DNA of 64,000 nucleotides, taken from Chthoniobacterales bacterium (GTDB taxonomy: Bacteria; Verrucomicrobiota; Verrucomicrobiia; Chthoniobacterales; UBA10450). A program made the position numbers and the translations under genes. Below are positions 14,847 to 25,426 of the stretch, piece by piece. The stretch lies in assembly GCA_035274845.1 (NCBI GenBank), contig DATENU010000007.1, forward strand, positions 1 through 64,000, given 5' to 3'. Positions within the stretch are counted from its first letter, which is position 1, and each line of letters begins with the position of its first letter. The notes beneath the pieces are model-generated. The model did no database searches and was not told the origin of the DNA. It saw only the letters and a program-made list of their open reading frames with translations.

Positions 14847-16169
14847 TTAGGATGCCTTGGCCGCGACTTCCGCGCGCTTGCCCGTCAGATGCCCATTGCC
14901 TGAAGTGACGCCGTTGTATGCCGCGATTTCACTCCCCCGCCCGGTCGGTTTTGGTCGCGGACCGAAATTAAACTTTACCGTTTTCCAGGTATCGCCGCGC
15001 TTGGCGTGCAAACCGAGGCTGGCGGTCGGCTCGTAGCCGCAATGCGTCATGCAATTCTCGCAGCGCGGGTCTTTCGCGACACCTTCCACCACGCCGTACT
15101 TGTTCCAGTCCACATTCGCGAGGAGGTCGGCGTAGCTCTTGTAATGGCCGGTGCCGTTTGTGCCGGCGGCATCCGTCATGAAATAACAGGGAGCTTTCCA
15201 GCCGCTGATGTTGCGGGTCGGAATCGCCCAGGCAGAGCAGGTCAGGTCGCGTTTGCCGGCGAGAAATTCGAAGTAAACCGGCGTCCCGAAAAACGTGTAG
15301 CGCTTCATCCAGTCTTCCATCTTCGCGAACTTTTTCACCGTCGCGCTTCGGGTGAGAAAGAAATTTTCCGGCTGCAAGCTCAGCCGTTTGATCATGTCCT
15401 GCTTGGCCGCGTCGTACTCGTAGCCCGGGGTGATGGTGTGGCCATCCACGCCGAGATCGGAAAGGAAATCGAAGAGCTGTTCGAGCTCTTCCATATCGGT
15501 TTCCTTGTAAACGGTCGTGTTCGTCGCGATCTGATAACCAAGGATTTTCGCCATCTTGATCGCGAGGATGCATTCCTTGAAAACGCCTTCGCGCTCGACA
15601 ATCAGATCGTGCGTCCGCTCCAGCCCATCGAGGTGGACGTTCCAATACATCCAGCGGCTCGGGCCGATGGTCGGTTTCGCCGGATCTTTTGGACCTTGCC
15701 GGACGACTTCCGCATCCTTTTCGGAAACGAGGCCTTTGGCGACCAATTCCGCGAGCTTCGACTCCAGACCGGCGCGGCTGCCGTTATTCGCTTTCGCCAA
15801 TTCGGCCGCCATCCATTCCCGCATCTTTTTGCGCATGAACATGGCGTTGGTGCAGACGTAAACGATCCGTTTTTGCTCGAAGAGTCCGTTCACCAACGCT
15901 TCGATTTGGGGATAAATCAGGGGCTCCCCGCCGCAGATCGAGACCATGGGGGCGTTGCACTCCCGGGCAGCCCCCAGGCAGTCTTCCAGCGGCAAAATGT
16001 CCTTGAGCGAGGTGGAATACTCCCGGATCCGTCCGCAGCCGGTACAGGTTAAGTTGCACGTATGCAAGGGCTCAAGCTGGAGGACGGTGGCAAACTTCGG
16101 AGTCCGCCGCAGCTTGTTGGTGATGATGTAGGCGGCGATCTTGGAGGTCAACGCCAGCGGGAATCGCAT
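14847..16169 (-). CDS. hpnH: Hopanoid radical SAM protein HpnH, with extra internal segment
   Basis: Joins 5'-deoxyadenosine to hopene to give adenosylhopane, the first step of C35 bacteriohopanepolyols. 440 aa from ATG 16169 (MRFPLALTSK). The radical SAM cluster is C38-x3-C42-x2-C45 in CNLTCTGC; CGGEPL is the SAM-binding GGE motif. Other HpnH hallmarks: SVHLDGL-like WNVHLDGLERTHD, TPGYEYDAA, CSAWAIPTRNISGW and the C-terminal NCMTHCGYEPTA. Compared with the ~330-390-residue family form it carries about 50 extra residues (~121-171, Lys/Glu/Ala-rich) between MFMRKKMREW and WNVHLDG. First gene of the operon hpnH-shc-SnoaL-DUF5655. Confidence 0.95.
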   Translation of the reverse strand: MRFPLALTSKIAAYIITNKLRRTPKFATVLQLEPLHTCNLTCTGCGRIREYSTSLKDILPLEDCLGAARECNAPMVSICGGEPLIYPQIEALVNGLFEQKRIVYVCTNAMFMRKKMREWMAAELAKANNGSRAGLESKLAELVAKGLVSEKDAEVVRQGPKDPAKPTIGPSRWMYWNVHLDGLERTHDLIVEREGVFKECILAIKMAKILGYQIATNTTVYKETDMEELEQLFDFLSDLGVDGHTITPGYEYDAAKQDMIKRLSLQPENFFLTRSATVKKFAKMEDWMKRYTFFGTPVYFEFLAGKRDLTCSAWAIPTRNISGWKAPCYFMTDAAGTNGTGHYKSYADLLANVDWNKYGVVEGVAKDPRCENCMTHCGYEPTASLGLHAKRGDTWKTVKFNFGPRPKPTGRGSEIAAYNGVTSGNGHLTGKRAEVAAKAS

Positions 16170-16230
16170 AGGAAGCGAGGATAGTAACAAGGGGGGGCCC
16201 GCTGTCAATAAGACTGCCCCCTCTCAATCT

Positions 16231-16248
16231 TGCTCCTGATCAGGAGCA
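16231..16248. promoter_or_regulatory. 18-nt perfect palindrome in a divergent promoter region
   Basis: TGCTCCTGA-TCAGGAGCA lies 62 nt upstream of hpnH and 54 nt upstream of the divergent CoA-binding gene. A perfect dyad between divergent genes is the usual form of a repressor or activator operator; the regulator is unknown. Confidence 0.35.
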
Positions 16249-16301
16249 TCAGCAGGAAAAAGTGACAGCATTCATCGCTGGGCGTACCTTCATCTGCCAG
16301 C

Positions 16302-16673
16302 ATGAAAACGCCTGAAACCGTCGCTATTCTCGGCGCCTCGCCCAAGCCGGACCGCTACGCCTATAAAGCATTCGAGCTCTTGCAGGAATACGGGCACCGG
16401 CCCGTGCCCATTAATCCCGCCTTCGCCGATATCCTGGGGGAGAAATGCTACCCGAGCATATCGGACGCTCCGCGACCAATTGACACCGTGACGTTGTACC
16501 TCGGTGAAGCGCGCTCGAATCCGCTGATTGACGGCATCGTCGCCGCGAAACCGCGCCGCATCATCATGAACCCCGGGGCGGAGAACTTCGCCTTGGCGGA
16601 AAAAGCGGAAGCGGCCGGCATCGAAGTGGTCGAGGGCTGCACCCTGGTGATGCTCCGGACGGGGCAGTTCTAG
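16302..16673 (+). CDS. CoA-binding domain protein (YccU-like)
   Basis: 123 aa Rossmann-fold protein of the CoA_binding_2 family. Seen: VAILGASPKPDRYAYKAFELL, the nucleotide loop with G-A-S, then GHRPVPINP, LGEKCYPSI, ARSNPLI and IMNPGAEN ending in EVVEGCTLVML. Homologues bind CoA or related nucleotides and have no settled reaction. Single gene, followed by a convergent membrane glycosyltransferase 20 nt away. Confidence 0.85.
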   Translation: MKTPETVAILGASPKPDRYAYKAFELLQEYGHRPVPINPAFADILGEKCYPSISDAPRPIDTVTLYLGEARSNPLIDGIVAAKPRRIIMNPGAENFALAEKAEAAGIEVVEGCTLVMLRTGQF

Positions 16674-16693
16674 ACGCGAGAGCGCGTTCCCTC

Positions 16694-18058
16694 CTAGTTA
16701 CCGAAGCCTCGCCAGGCGTTGTAAAATACGTCCACTAACGAGAGCGAAAGCAGGACCCCCGACAACAGGACCGCAAAAGGCAGCCGGCGGCCTGCGATGG
16801 AGAAACTTCGATCACGCCCTACCGCGATAATGAAAAGAGACGCGGTAAAGACCACCGGTAAAAAGAGCGTCAGGATAAAACGCGTATCGCTGGTGATCGC
16901 GTCGAACCAGGCGAAGGCGACGATGAAAAACGCGCAGAACAAAAAGGCAAACGCCGCCCCAAACGGATTTTCGGCGACGAGCTGCCAGCCACGACGCGGG
17001 TCGCTTACCCACATAACCCCGGCCAGCAGCACGAGCCCCACCATGAATTTGTAGTGGCCGACCGCCATGGCTTTCTGAGTGGCGAGCGAGCGCAACCCTC
17101 GCGCGAATCGATTGACCACCTGCGACAGCGAGTGTTCCCGCCAATACTTCGCGGCCGAAGGAATCTGGTCGGCGGGAAGAGCGCGCCATTTCTCGCGGTC
17201 ATGTTGAAGTTCCAGCCATCCAAGCGCTTCGGGCCACGAATCGCACCACACCACGATGGCCGAGTTCACATTGAAGAAATAGGCGCCGTAAACTTCTTTG
17301 CTGGTTCGCAGATAGGCGGAGGTGACGGCCAAAAAGGTCACGATGACCAGGAGAAGCGCGAGCACGCGCGGCCCAACTTCTCCGGTCCTGTCACCCCTTT
17401 TCCAAAAAGTCTGGACGACGAAGAGGAGCACCCAGAGAGCCAGTGCGGGAAGCAGCGATCCCTTGGTCAAATGGGCCACGCCCATCGTTGCCCCGGCGAG
17501 CACCGCCAGCCACCAACGCGGCGTGGCGAACAATCGCGCGAACAAAAGGAAGGCGCAGAAGCAGAGGGTGTAGAGAAGCACCTCCGGTTGCGCCATCCCG
17601 GCGCGATAGAGAAACATCCCGAACGCCGTGATGCTAACGAGCGCTACGGCGTAAATCGTCGGGAATGTCCTGCGGAAAATCAGGAAGAGCAGGAACAAGA
17701 GAACAATGGACAGATTGACCGTGAACGTTTGCGCCCGCTCGAGAAATTTCTCCTCTGTCAGTCCCGGTTCGTAGAGGAACGAGAGGAGAAATGGATAGAC
17801 CGGCATCCGGGCGCGTTCTCCTACGGCCGCGTAGTTCGTTTCATACATTCGGACGGCATCCGCCAGGTAGGCGCCCTGGTCGCCCTGAGTCGCCGGCGTC
17901 GGTTCGAATTGCCGGCGAGCATGGGCTTCGAACCCGTAGATTACGAGAATCAGCAACACCACCAGCATACCGCCGTGACGTCGAAAGAAGGAGACCGGCG
18001 TGGGGGCCGCGGCGGGCGGAGAATTTTCTGAATCCGAAATCGGCGAAGGCGCACCCAA
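16694..18058 (-). CDS. Polytopic membrane glycosyltransferase-like protein (GT39/ArnT type)
   Basis: 454 aa integral membrane protein with about 9-10 hydrophobic segments. The first external loop has PATQGDQGAYLADA, a D-x-x-x-Y arrangement like the acidic catalytic loop of GT-C enzymes (GT39, ArnT, PMT), followed by RMPVYPFLLS. GVAHLTKGSLLPAL matches the conserved 'thinks-like' K-G motif of these enzymes. They transfer a sugar from a polyprenyl-phosphate donor to protein or lipid in the periplasm. Acceptor and donor unknown. It follows marC by 19 nt, so the two may be co-transcribed. Confidence 0.7.
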   Translation of the reverse strand: MGAPSPISDSENSPPAAAPTPVSFFRRHGGMLVVLLILVIYGFEAHARRQFEPTPATQGDQGAYLADAVRMYETNYAAVGERARMPVYPFLLSFLYEPGLTEEKFLERAQTFTVNLSIVLLFLLFLIFRRTFPTIYAVALVSITAFGMFLYRAGMAQPEVLLYTLCFCAFLLFARLFATPRWWLAVLAGATMGVAHLTKGSLLPALALWVLLFVVQTFWKRGDRTGEVGPRVLALLLVIVTFLAVTSAYLRTSKEVYGAYFFNVNSAIVVWCDSWPEALGWLELQHDREKWRALPADQIPSAAKYWREHSLSQVVNRFARGLRSLATQKAMAVGHYKFMVGLVLLAGVMWVSDPRRGWQLVAENPFGAAFAFLFCAFFIVAFAWFDAITSDTRFILTLFLPVVFTASLFIIAVGRDRSFSIAGRRLPFAVLLSGVLLSLSLVDVFYNAWRGFGN

Positions 18059-18077
18059 GGCAGCGGCTCTCCTTCCT

Positions 18078-18659
18078 TCAGGGCGCCTGCCAACCCCGCC
18101 TGATCAGGCTCACCGCAATCGCCGCCAGGAGCAGCGAAATCAATTTCGAGACGCCCCTCAGGCCCTGCTGCCCCATCCAGCGAGTAAAATGGCTCGCGTA
18201 GCGGAACCCAATGCCGACCAACAGCAAATTGACGAGGAGCGCCAAGACCGTGAACAAAATTCCGACGGTATCCACCAGGAGGAGCAACGCGGTGAGCAAG
18301 GCCGGGCCGGCGATTAGGGGCATCCCGAGAGGAACCACTCCAAACGCTTCTCCGGCGTAGCGGTTCCGTTCGCCGAGGTCGAGAAGCTCGCGGACCGCGA
18401 TGCCGAGGAGAATCAGGCCCCCCGCCACCTGAAAATCCGAAACGGTAATTCCAAGAGCGCGAAAAATTATTTTGCCGAGAAAAATGAAACCGATCGAAAC
18501 GGCCAGGCTCGTGATCAAGCCAAGGGTGCCTTCATGCTGCCGGCGCTTGGCGTCGGCATGGCCGCCCAGCCCGAGAAAAATCGCGACGAGCCCGATGGGA
18601 TCGATCGCCACGAAAAGCGGGATGAAGGCGAGAATGAATTTTTCGAGGTACGGTTGCAT
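18078..18659 (-). CDS. MarC family membrane protein
   Basis: 193 aa, six predicted membrane helices. Family motifs: FIPLFVAIDPIGLVAIFLGL at the N-terminus, FQVAGGLILLGIAV in the middle, and VVPLGMPLIAGPALLTALLLL. MarC-family proteins were once linked to antibiotic resistance, but their transport role is not established. ATG 18659 (MQPYLEKF) is preferred; ATG 18674 would add five residues. Upstream is a 700-nt repeat-rich gap. Confidence 0.88.
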   Translation of the reverse strand: MQPYLEKFILAFIPLFVAIDPIGLVAIFLGLGGHADAKRRQHEGTLGLITSLAVSIGFIFLGKIIFRALGITVSDFQVAGGLILLGIAVRELLDLGERNRYAGEAFGVVPLGMPLIAGPALLTALLLLVDTVGILFTVLALLVNLLLVGIGFRYASHFTRWMGQQGLRGVSKLISLLLAAIAVSLIRRGWQAP

Positions 18660-18746
18660 CAACTGCGATCTCATCGCATGGCGCGCCGATTTTCGCAAAA
18701 CGCGCGTTGCGTCCCCCCGACGGAGCCGCCGTTTCCCAAACCGCGG

Positions 18747-18850
18747 ATTCCGTCACCCCTTGTCAGGGGTTTTCGACATAATTCTTGCCGCGATTCCCGG
18801 AGTTTCGCCGCGCTGCACTCCGGGCTCTAATCCCTCGCCTCCAGCGCTCC
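18747..18850 (+). repeat. Composite intergenic repeat, copy 4 (forward)
   Basis: TTCCGTCACCCCTTGTCAGGGG, the CCCGGAGTTTCGCCGCGC..CACTCCGGG hairpin, GGGCTCTAATCCC and TCGCCTCCAGCGCT: same block order as copy 1 at 7651. Lies in the 705-nt gap 18660-19364 between marC and the M3 peptidase, for which I see no gene. Confidence 0.8.
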
Positions 18851-18865
18851 AATTCAGGCAACCCT

Positions 18866-18975
18866 TGTCATCCGAGCGAAGCGTAGCGAAGTCGAGGGCC
18901 CCCACGTCCACCAGATCGGTATCGCTCGCACCAAGGCGGGGTTGTTCGACTCCGCTGCGCTCCGCTCAGAATGGC
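18866..18975. repeat. TCATCC/GAAGTCGAGGG element between composite repeats
   Basis: TTGTCATCCGAGCGAAG.., CGAAGTCGAGGGCC at 18868-18901 resembles the element at 42627-42664 (GTCATCCCGAGCG.., GTCGAGGGATGAC), and GTTCGACTCCGCTGCGCTCCGCTCAGAATG (18945-18974) continues the same style. It is the filling between composite copies 4 and 5. Confidence 0.6.
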
Positions 18976-18997
18976 GGTGTTCGTGCACGTGCGCGCG

Positions 18998-19096
18998 GTT
19001 TCCGTCACCCCTCCGGGGTTCGATGGATTCGGATGCGACTGTCCCGGAGTTCGCTACGCTTCACTCCGGGCTTTATTCCTTCGCGCCTCCGGCGCT
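18998..19096 (+). repeat. Composite intergenic repeat, copy 5 (forward)
   Basis: GTTTCCGTCACCCCTCCGGGG, TCCCGGAGTTCGCTACGC.., CACTCCGGG, GCTTTATTCC and GCGCCTCCGGCGCT, very close to copy 1. Confidence 0.85.
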
Positions 19097-19159
19097 ATGA
19101 ACGAGTGGAGACACATGGGGGTTGCCTCCGCCTCGGCGCGGACAGCGACACCACCAGCA

Positions 19160-19261
19160 GCGCCGAAAGGCGCGGCGGAATAAAGCCGGGAGTGAAGCGA
19201 AGCGGAACTCCCGGTTTGATGTTCAAGACAGGTCAAGCCCCTGAAACGGGGCGACGGAAAC
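19160..19261 (-). repeat. Composite intergenic repeat, copy 6 (reverse)
   Basis: Reverse copy: AGCGCCGAAAGGCGCG, GAATAAAGCCGGGAGTGAAGC, ACTCCCGG, CAAGCCCCTGAAACGGGG and CGACGGAAAC, paralleling copy 2 including the ~20-nt spacer with TCAAGACAGGTCAAGCCCC. Confidence 0.85.
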
Positions 19262-19364
19262 AAAGGGCGGTTTGGAAAGCGCCCCTCCTTGAAGATCCGC
19301 CCCCCGGATTCCACTTTACCCTCCTCCCCTTCTCCAACATGTTTCGGCTTCCACTTCGTTATTT

Positions 19365-21506
19365 ATGAAACCGACAATTTTGCCACTCCTCTTTTTCGCA
19401 ATCACCGCCAGCCTTCGCGCCGATGAACTGAAAACCGCGGATTCCTTCCGCGAAGCCGCGACCAAGGCAAATGCAATTCTGACCCTGCCGGAGTGGGAGC
19501 AGACGCCGGATGCGGTCGAAGCGTCGATGACAAAGGCGATCGCGACCGCGAACGCCGCGCTCGATCAGATCGGCGCCCAGGACCCAGCCAAGGTTACGTT
19601 CAAGAGCACCGTCGTCGCGCTCGACGACCTCGGTTACCAAGCTCGGCTGGCGGCCAACCGGGCCACCATCATCAAGGAGACCAACACGTCTCCCGCCATG
19701 CGGACCGCCGCCGAAAACGCGGTCAAAAACTTCCAGGATTGGGCGGTGGGTGTCGATTATCGCGAGGACGTTTACAAGGCGATCAAGGCATTCGAGAAAA
19801 CCCAGCCGAAGCTGAGCGGCGAGGAGGCGAAGCTGTTCAAGGAAACTTTACGCGATTATCGCCGCGCCGGACTCGATCTGCCGCCGGAAAAGCGCAATGA
19901 GGTCGAGCAATTGCGCAAGGATCTCTCCAAGCTCGGAACGACTTTCGATACAAACATAGTTGAAGTGCAGGCGCCGGTCGTCTTCACCAAAGCGGAACTG
20001 GAGGGCATGCCGGAGAGCTTTCTCGCTTCTCCCGGGGTCAAGACCGGGGACGACGCCTACACGGTGAAAGCCAACGTCACCTGGCAATATCTCGCGGTGA
20101 TGGATAACGCGAAGAGCGAGGAGCTGCGCAGGAAGCTCTACGTCATTCACGACTCGATGGCGAAAGAGAAAAACGTCGAGGTGTTGAACCAGATGCTTGC
20201 GCTTAGGAACAAGATCGCGCTCCGGCTCGGCTACAAATCGTGGGCGGATTATCAGACCGAAATCAAAATGGCGAAGTCGGCCGCTGGCGCGACGAAATAC
20301 ATCGACGATCTCGTGACCGGTTCGCAGCCGAAGTTCGCCGCCGAGATTGAAGAGCTGCGCAAACTAAAGGCCGCCGAAACGAAGGACCCGAAAGCCGCCA
20401 TTAAGATCTGGGATTTCCGCTATTACACCAACCAACTGAAGAAGCAGAAATACGCCGTCGATACCGAGGCATTGCGCTCGTACTTCCCGTTCCAAAAAAC
20501 GCTGGAAGGGATGTTCGCCATTTATCAGAGCATCTTCGGCCTGAAATTCGAGAAGATCGCGGTCCCGCAAAAATGGGTGGACGACCTCCAACTCTACGCG
20601 GTCACCGATGCGGCCACCGGCGAACCGCTCGGGATGTTTTATCTCGATATGTTTCCGCGCGAGGGAAAATTCAACCACTTCGCCGAGTTTGAAATCATCG
20701 GCGGCAAGCAGATGGCCGACGGGAAATACCAGCGCCCAACCGTGGCGTTGCTTTGCAATTTTCCGCCGCCGAACGCGGAGGGCCAATCGCTCCTCACCCA
20801 TACCGACGTGGAAACGCTCTTCCACGAGTTTGGGCATGCGCTCCACACCATGGTGACCCGCGCAAAGTTTTCTCGATTCGCGGGAACCAATGTGCCGGGC
20901 GATTTCGTTGAGGCGCCTTCGCAAATGCTGCAAAACTGGGTCTGGGAAAAGAAGGTCCTCGATACCTTTGCCGCCGATTATCGCGATCCCGCGAAGAAGA
21001 TCCCCGCGGAAACGATCGAGAAAATGAAGGAAGCGAAACTGGCCACGGCCGCCACCTACTACCGGCGGCAATTCTCGATGGCCTCCCTCGACCTGGCGCT
21101 GCATGCGCCGCATCCGGAAGGACAGGCCTACGATTGCGTCGCCATTTCGAACCCAATCCTCGAGAAGGTCTTTCTGCCGATCGCGCCCGAGACGACGTTC
21201 GTCTCCTACTTCGGCCATCTGAATGGCTACGACGCCGGCTATTACGGTTACGCCTGGGCGGATGCGATCGCGGCGGATATGGCGACGGTGTTCGAAGCGG
21301 CGAAAGACCGTTATCTCGACAAGCAGGCCGGAATGCGTCTGCGCAAGGATATCTACGAGCCGGGCGATTCGCGGGAGATCACCGAATCGATCGAGAAGTT
21401 CCTTGGCCGCAAACAATCGGTCCAGCCGTTTCTGAAGAAAATCGGGATCGCGGCAGCGAAAGATAAAAATACGAAGCCGACGGTGAAGCCCCCGGACGCC
21501 CGATAA
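19365..21506 (+). CDS. Exported M3 family oligopeptidase
   Basis: Zinc metallopeptidase of the thimet oligopeptidase/Dcp family, 713 aa. An N-terminal signal peptide ([19 protein letters not shown]) sends it to the periplasm. The zinc motif HEFGH (~486-490, in [12 protein letters not shown]) with the downstream Glu ligand region ([14 protein letters not shown]) and the [11 protein letters not shown] substrate segment are conserved. Such enzymes cleave short peptides. The next gene, an M28 aminopeptidase, starts one base after its stop codon, so the two probably work together in degrading peptides taken up through the outer membrane. Confidence 0.93.
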   Translation: MKPTILPLLFFAITASLRADELKTADSFREAATKANAILTLPEWEQTPDAVEASMTKAIATANAALDQIGAQDPAKVTFKSTVVALDDLGYQARLAANRATIIKETNTSPAMRTAAENAVKNFQDWAVGVDYREDVYKAIKAFEKTQPKLSGEEAKLFKETLRDYRRAGLDLPPEKRNEVEQLRKDLSKLGTTFDTNIVEVQAPVVFTKAELEGMPESFLASPGVKTGDDAYTVKANVTWQYLAVMDNAKSEELRRKLYVIHDSMAKEKNVEVLNQMLALRNKIALRLGYKSWADYQTEIKMAKSAAGATKYIDDLVTGSQPKFAAEIEELRKLKAAETKDPKAAIKIWDFRYYTNQLKKQKYAVDTEALRSYFPFQKTLEGMFAIYQSIFGLKFEKIAVPQKWVDDLQLYAVTDAATGEPLGMFYLDMFPREGKFNHFAEFEIIGGKQMADGKYQRPTVALLCNFPPPNAEGQSLLTHTDVETLFHEFGHALHTMVTRAKFSRFAGTNVPGDFVEAPSQMLQNWVWEKKVLDTFAADYRDPAKKIPAETIEKMKEAKLATAATYYRRQFSMASLDLALHAPHPEGQAYDCVAISNPILEKVFLPIAPETTFVSYFGHLNGYDAGYYGYAWADAIAADMATVFEAAKDRYLDKQAGMRLRKDIYEPGDSREITESIEKFLGRKQSVQPFLKKIGIAAAKDKNTKPTVKPPDAR

Positions 21507-21507
21507 C

Positions 21508-23175
<1,668 letters not shown>

Positions 23176-23188
23176 TCTGACGCCGGAG

Positions 23189-23715
23189 ATGAACCTTTCC
23201 GTCCCGATTATCAGTGTCGCCGTCGGCGTGGCGATCCTGTTGTTCGGGCGAAAGCTGTTCTGGCTCTTCGTCGCGGCGCTTGGTTTCGCCATCGGACTGG
23301 AGGTCGCGGCCTACTTCATGAAGGAGCCGCCGCAATGGATGACGTTGCTCGTCGCGCTCGGCTGCGGAGTGATCGGCGCGCTCCTTGCGATCCTGCTTCA
23401 AAAACTTGCGATCGCGGTGGCCGGATTCCTCGCCGGCGGCCGGATCGCGTGGGCGCTGGCGGCAACGTTCTTCGTCGATCACATCCACTATCGCGGCATC
23501 ACCTTTGTCATCGGCGGAATCGTGGGCGCGCTTCTGCTGCTCGCCTTGTTCGATTGGTCCTGATCCTTCTTTCTTCAATCGAAGGCGCGCACCTGATCGG
23601 AAACGGATTCACCCTGCCGGAAAAAGGCACGATGATTCTGACCATCGCGCTCGCCGCGATCGGGGTGATTGTCCAGGGCTCGATGATGCGGCGCTCGCGT
23701 CGCGTCGCGGAATGA
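23189..23715 (+). CDS. DUF4203/TMEM198-like membrane protein, frameshifted
   Basis: The first frame (23189-23563) codes 124 aa with hydrophobic helices (ISVAVGVAILLFGRKLFWLFVAALGFAIG split in two, GCGVIGALLAILLQKLAIAVAGFLAGG, FVIGGIVGALLLLALFDWS) and ends at TGA 23561. The other frame carries on without a break as VLILLSSIEGAHLIGNGF and a last helix MILTIALAAIGVIVQG to 23715. Full-length relatives have this continuous LFDW-LI-LSS-GA arrangement, so a single base is missing around 23555-23560 (GATTGGTCC). Either a real inactivating or programmed shift, or an assembly error. Function unknown. Third gene of the peptidase operon. Confidence 0.7.
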
Positions 23716-23716
23716 C

Positions 23717-23778
23717 GCTGTAGCCGCCCCGCTCTGTCGGGGCGTTTCCTCGGCGCGGCGACAGAGCGCCGCTACAGC
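23717..23778. repeat. TGTAGC-type hairpin repeat
   Basis: GCTGTAGCCGCCCCGCTCTGTCG at the left end is an imperfect inverse of ..CGACAGAGCGCCGCTACAGC at the right end. An inner CCCCGCTCTGTCGGGG hairpin sits in the left arm. It fills the space between the frameshifted membrane gene and convergent purH and probably acts as a two-way terminator. Confidence 0.75.
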
Positions 23779-23780
23779 GC

Positions 23781-25310
23781 TTAATGCCGGAAATGCCGGA
23801 CGCCGGTGAAGATCATGGCCATGCCGCGTTCATTGGCGGCCGCGATTACTTCCTCGTCGCGGACTGAGCCGCCGGGTTGAATCGCACAGGTGGCGCCGGC
23901 ATCGGCCGCCGCAAGCAAACCGTCCGGGAAAGGAAAAAAGGCATCGCTCGCCACCGCGCTTCCGCCGAGCGACAGGCCCGCTTCCCCCGCTTTCCACACA
24001 GCGATACGCGAAGCGTCCACACGTGACATTTGCCCGGCGCCGATACCGAGCGTCCGATCCGGCCCGGCGTAAACGATGGCATTGGATTTCACGTGTTTCA
24101 CCACGTGCCATCCGAAAATCATCGCGGACAACTCATGTTCCGCCGGCTGCCGCGTTGTGACGACTTTGTTCTCGAGGTCCGTGAGCGCGCCGGAATCCCT
24201 GTCTTGGGCGAGCAGGCCGCCCGCCACGGAACGGATGTCCTGCAAAGGCGTCTTGGACGGGGCTGGAGTCAGCGACCGGATCAGCCGCAGGTTCTTTTTC
24301 TTTTGAAACAAAGCCCGCGCCTCGCTTTCAAAATCCGGCGCGATAATCACCTCGCTAAAGATCTCGCTGATCGCCTTGGCGAGCGGCTCGCTGACCGGAC
24401 GATTGCAGACGATAACCCCTCCGAACGGCGCCTGCTTGTCGGTCGCGAAAGCTTTTTCCCAGGCTTCGCGCAGGTCCGGATCGCTGCCCACTCCGCAGGG
24501 GTTGGTGTGCTTCAAAATCGCGACCGTCGGATCGGTAAATTCGGCGATCAGGTTGGCGGCCGCGCTGATGTCCAGGATGTTGTTAAAGGAAAGCTCCTTG
24601 CCGTGCAGTTTCGTGAAGTGCTGGTCGAAATCGCCGTAAAGCGCCGCGGTCTGATGCGGATTCTCGCCGTAACGCAGGCGCGTCACCAGCGGAAGCGAGA
24701 GCGAAAAGGATGCGTCGGTGGACTGCTCCTGGTTCAGGAAACTGCCGATCGCGCGGTCGTAATCGGACGTTTTGATGAACGCCTTGATGGCCAGGCGCTC
24801 GCGCAATTTCAGGGTCGTCTCCCCTTCGTGATCGCGCATGTCTTCCAGGACCGTGTCGTAATCGGCCGGATCCACCACCACGGTGACCGACTCATAATTT
24901 TTCGCGGCGCTGCGGATCATGGAAGGTCCGCCGATGTCGATTTGCTCGATCGCTTCCGGAAGGGTGACGCCCGGCTTCTGTATCGTAGCTTCAAATGGAT
25001 AGAGATTTACGACCACAAGATCGATCGGTTGAAACCCGCATTCCTTGGCCTGTTTTTCGTGGAGCTCGTTCCCGCGTTTGTAAAGCAGCCCGCCGTGCAC
25101 CCGCGGATGGAGAGTCTTTACCCGGCCTTCGAGCACTTCAGGAAAATCCGTGAAGCTGGAAATATCCCGCACTGGGACGCCTTCTTTGCGCAGCAGATCC
25201 GCGGTCCCACCGGTGGAAATAATATCGACGCCTTTCTTTTCCAAGGCCCGGGCGAACTCCGCCACGCCTTTCTTGTCGGAAACGGAGATGAGAGCGCGAG
25301 TGACTTTCAT
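23781..25310 (-). CDS. purH: Bifunctional AICAR formyltransferase / IMP cyclohydrolase
   Basis: Last two steps of purine synthesis: AICAR to FAICAR with 10-formyltetrahydrofolate, then ring closure to IMP. 509 aa, the normal length. The N-terminal MGS-like cyclohydrolase domain (~1-190) has [32 protein letters not shown] and [12 protein letters not shown]. The C-terminal transformylase domain has [22 protein letters not shown] with the catalytic Lys-His, and [10 protein letters not shown] near the end. Cytoplasmic. Monocistronic by layout: the upstream gene is separated by a palindromic repeat. Confidence 0.97.
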   Translation of the reverse strand: MKVTRALISVSDKKGVAEFARALEKKGVDIISTGGTADLLRKEGVPVRDISSFTDFPEVLEGRVKTLHPRVHGGLLYKRGNELHEKQAKECGFQPIDLVVVNLYPFEATIQKPGVTLPEAIEQIDIGGPSMIRSAAKNYESVTVVVDPADYDTVLEDMRDHEGETTLKLRERLAIKAFIKTSDYDRAIGSFLNQEQSTDASFSLSLPLVTRLRYGENPHQTAALYGDFDQHFTKLHGKELSFNNILDISAAANLIAEFTDPTVAILKHTNPCGVGSDPDLREAWEKAFATDKQAPFGGVIVCNRPVSEPLAKAISEIFSEVIIAPDFESEARALFQKKKNLRLIRSLTPAPSKTPLQDIRSVAGGLLAQDRDSGALTDLENKVVTTRQPAEHELSAMIFGWHVVKHVKSNAIVYAGPDRTLGIGAGQMSRVDASRIAVWKAGEAGLSLGGSAVASDAFFPFPDGLLAAADAGATCAIQPGGSVRDEEVIAAANERGMAMIFTGVRHFRH

Positions 25311-25332
25311 TTTCGATGAACAGAAAATTTAT

Positions 25333-25414
25333 CCGCGGATTACACGGATGCCACGGATCAAAACACAGAAATTTGAGACTCCAGATCCATCCGTTTCATC
25401 CGTGTAATCCGCGG
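25333..25414. repeat. CCGCGGATTACACGGAT inverted repeat
   Basis: CCGCGGATTACACGGAT (25333-25349) and ATCCGTGTAATCCGCGG (25398-25414) are perfect 17-bp inverse arms, with further matching CCACGGATC / GATCCATCCG inside. It lies in the 116-nt gap between the start of purH and the 3' end of the AraC-type gene. Elements of this sequence are frequent in environmental bacterial genomes. Confidence 0.85.
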
Positions 25415-25426
25415 TTCAAAAATTCT

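Noticed and set aside
12872-14908. Long open frame opposite shc on the plus strand
   Set aside because: Mirror of a real gene in high-G+C DNA; translation is Arg/Gly/Glu-rich with no family pattern, while the minus strand codes squalene-hopene cyclase.
18472-19368. Open frame of 298 codons across the repeat-rich gap
   Set aside because: It translates repeats 4 to 6 and part of the antisense of marC; composition is Arg/Ser/Pro-rich and no domain is visible.
24030-25319. Long open frame opposite purH
   Set aside because: Antisense shadow of a highly conserved enzyme.
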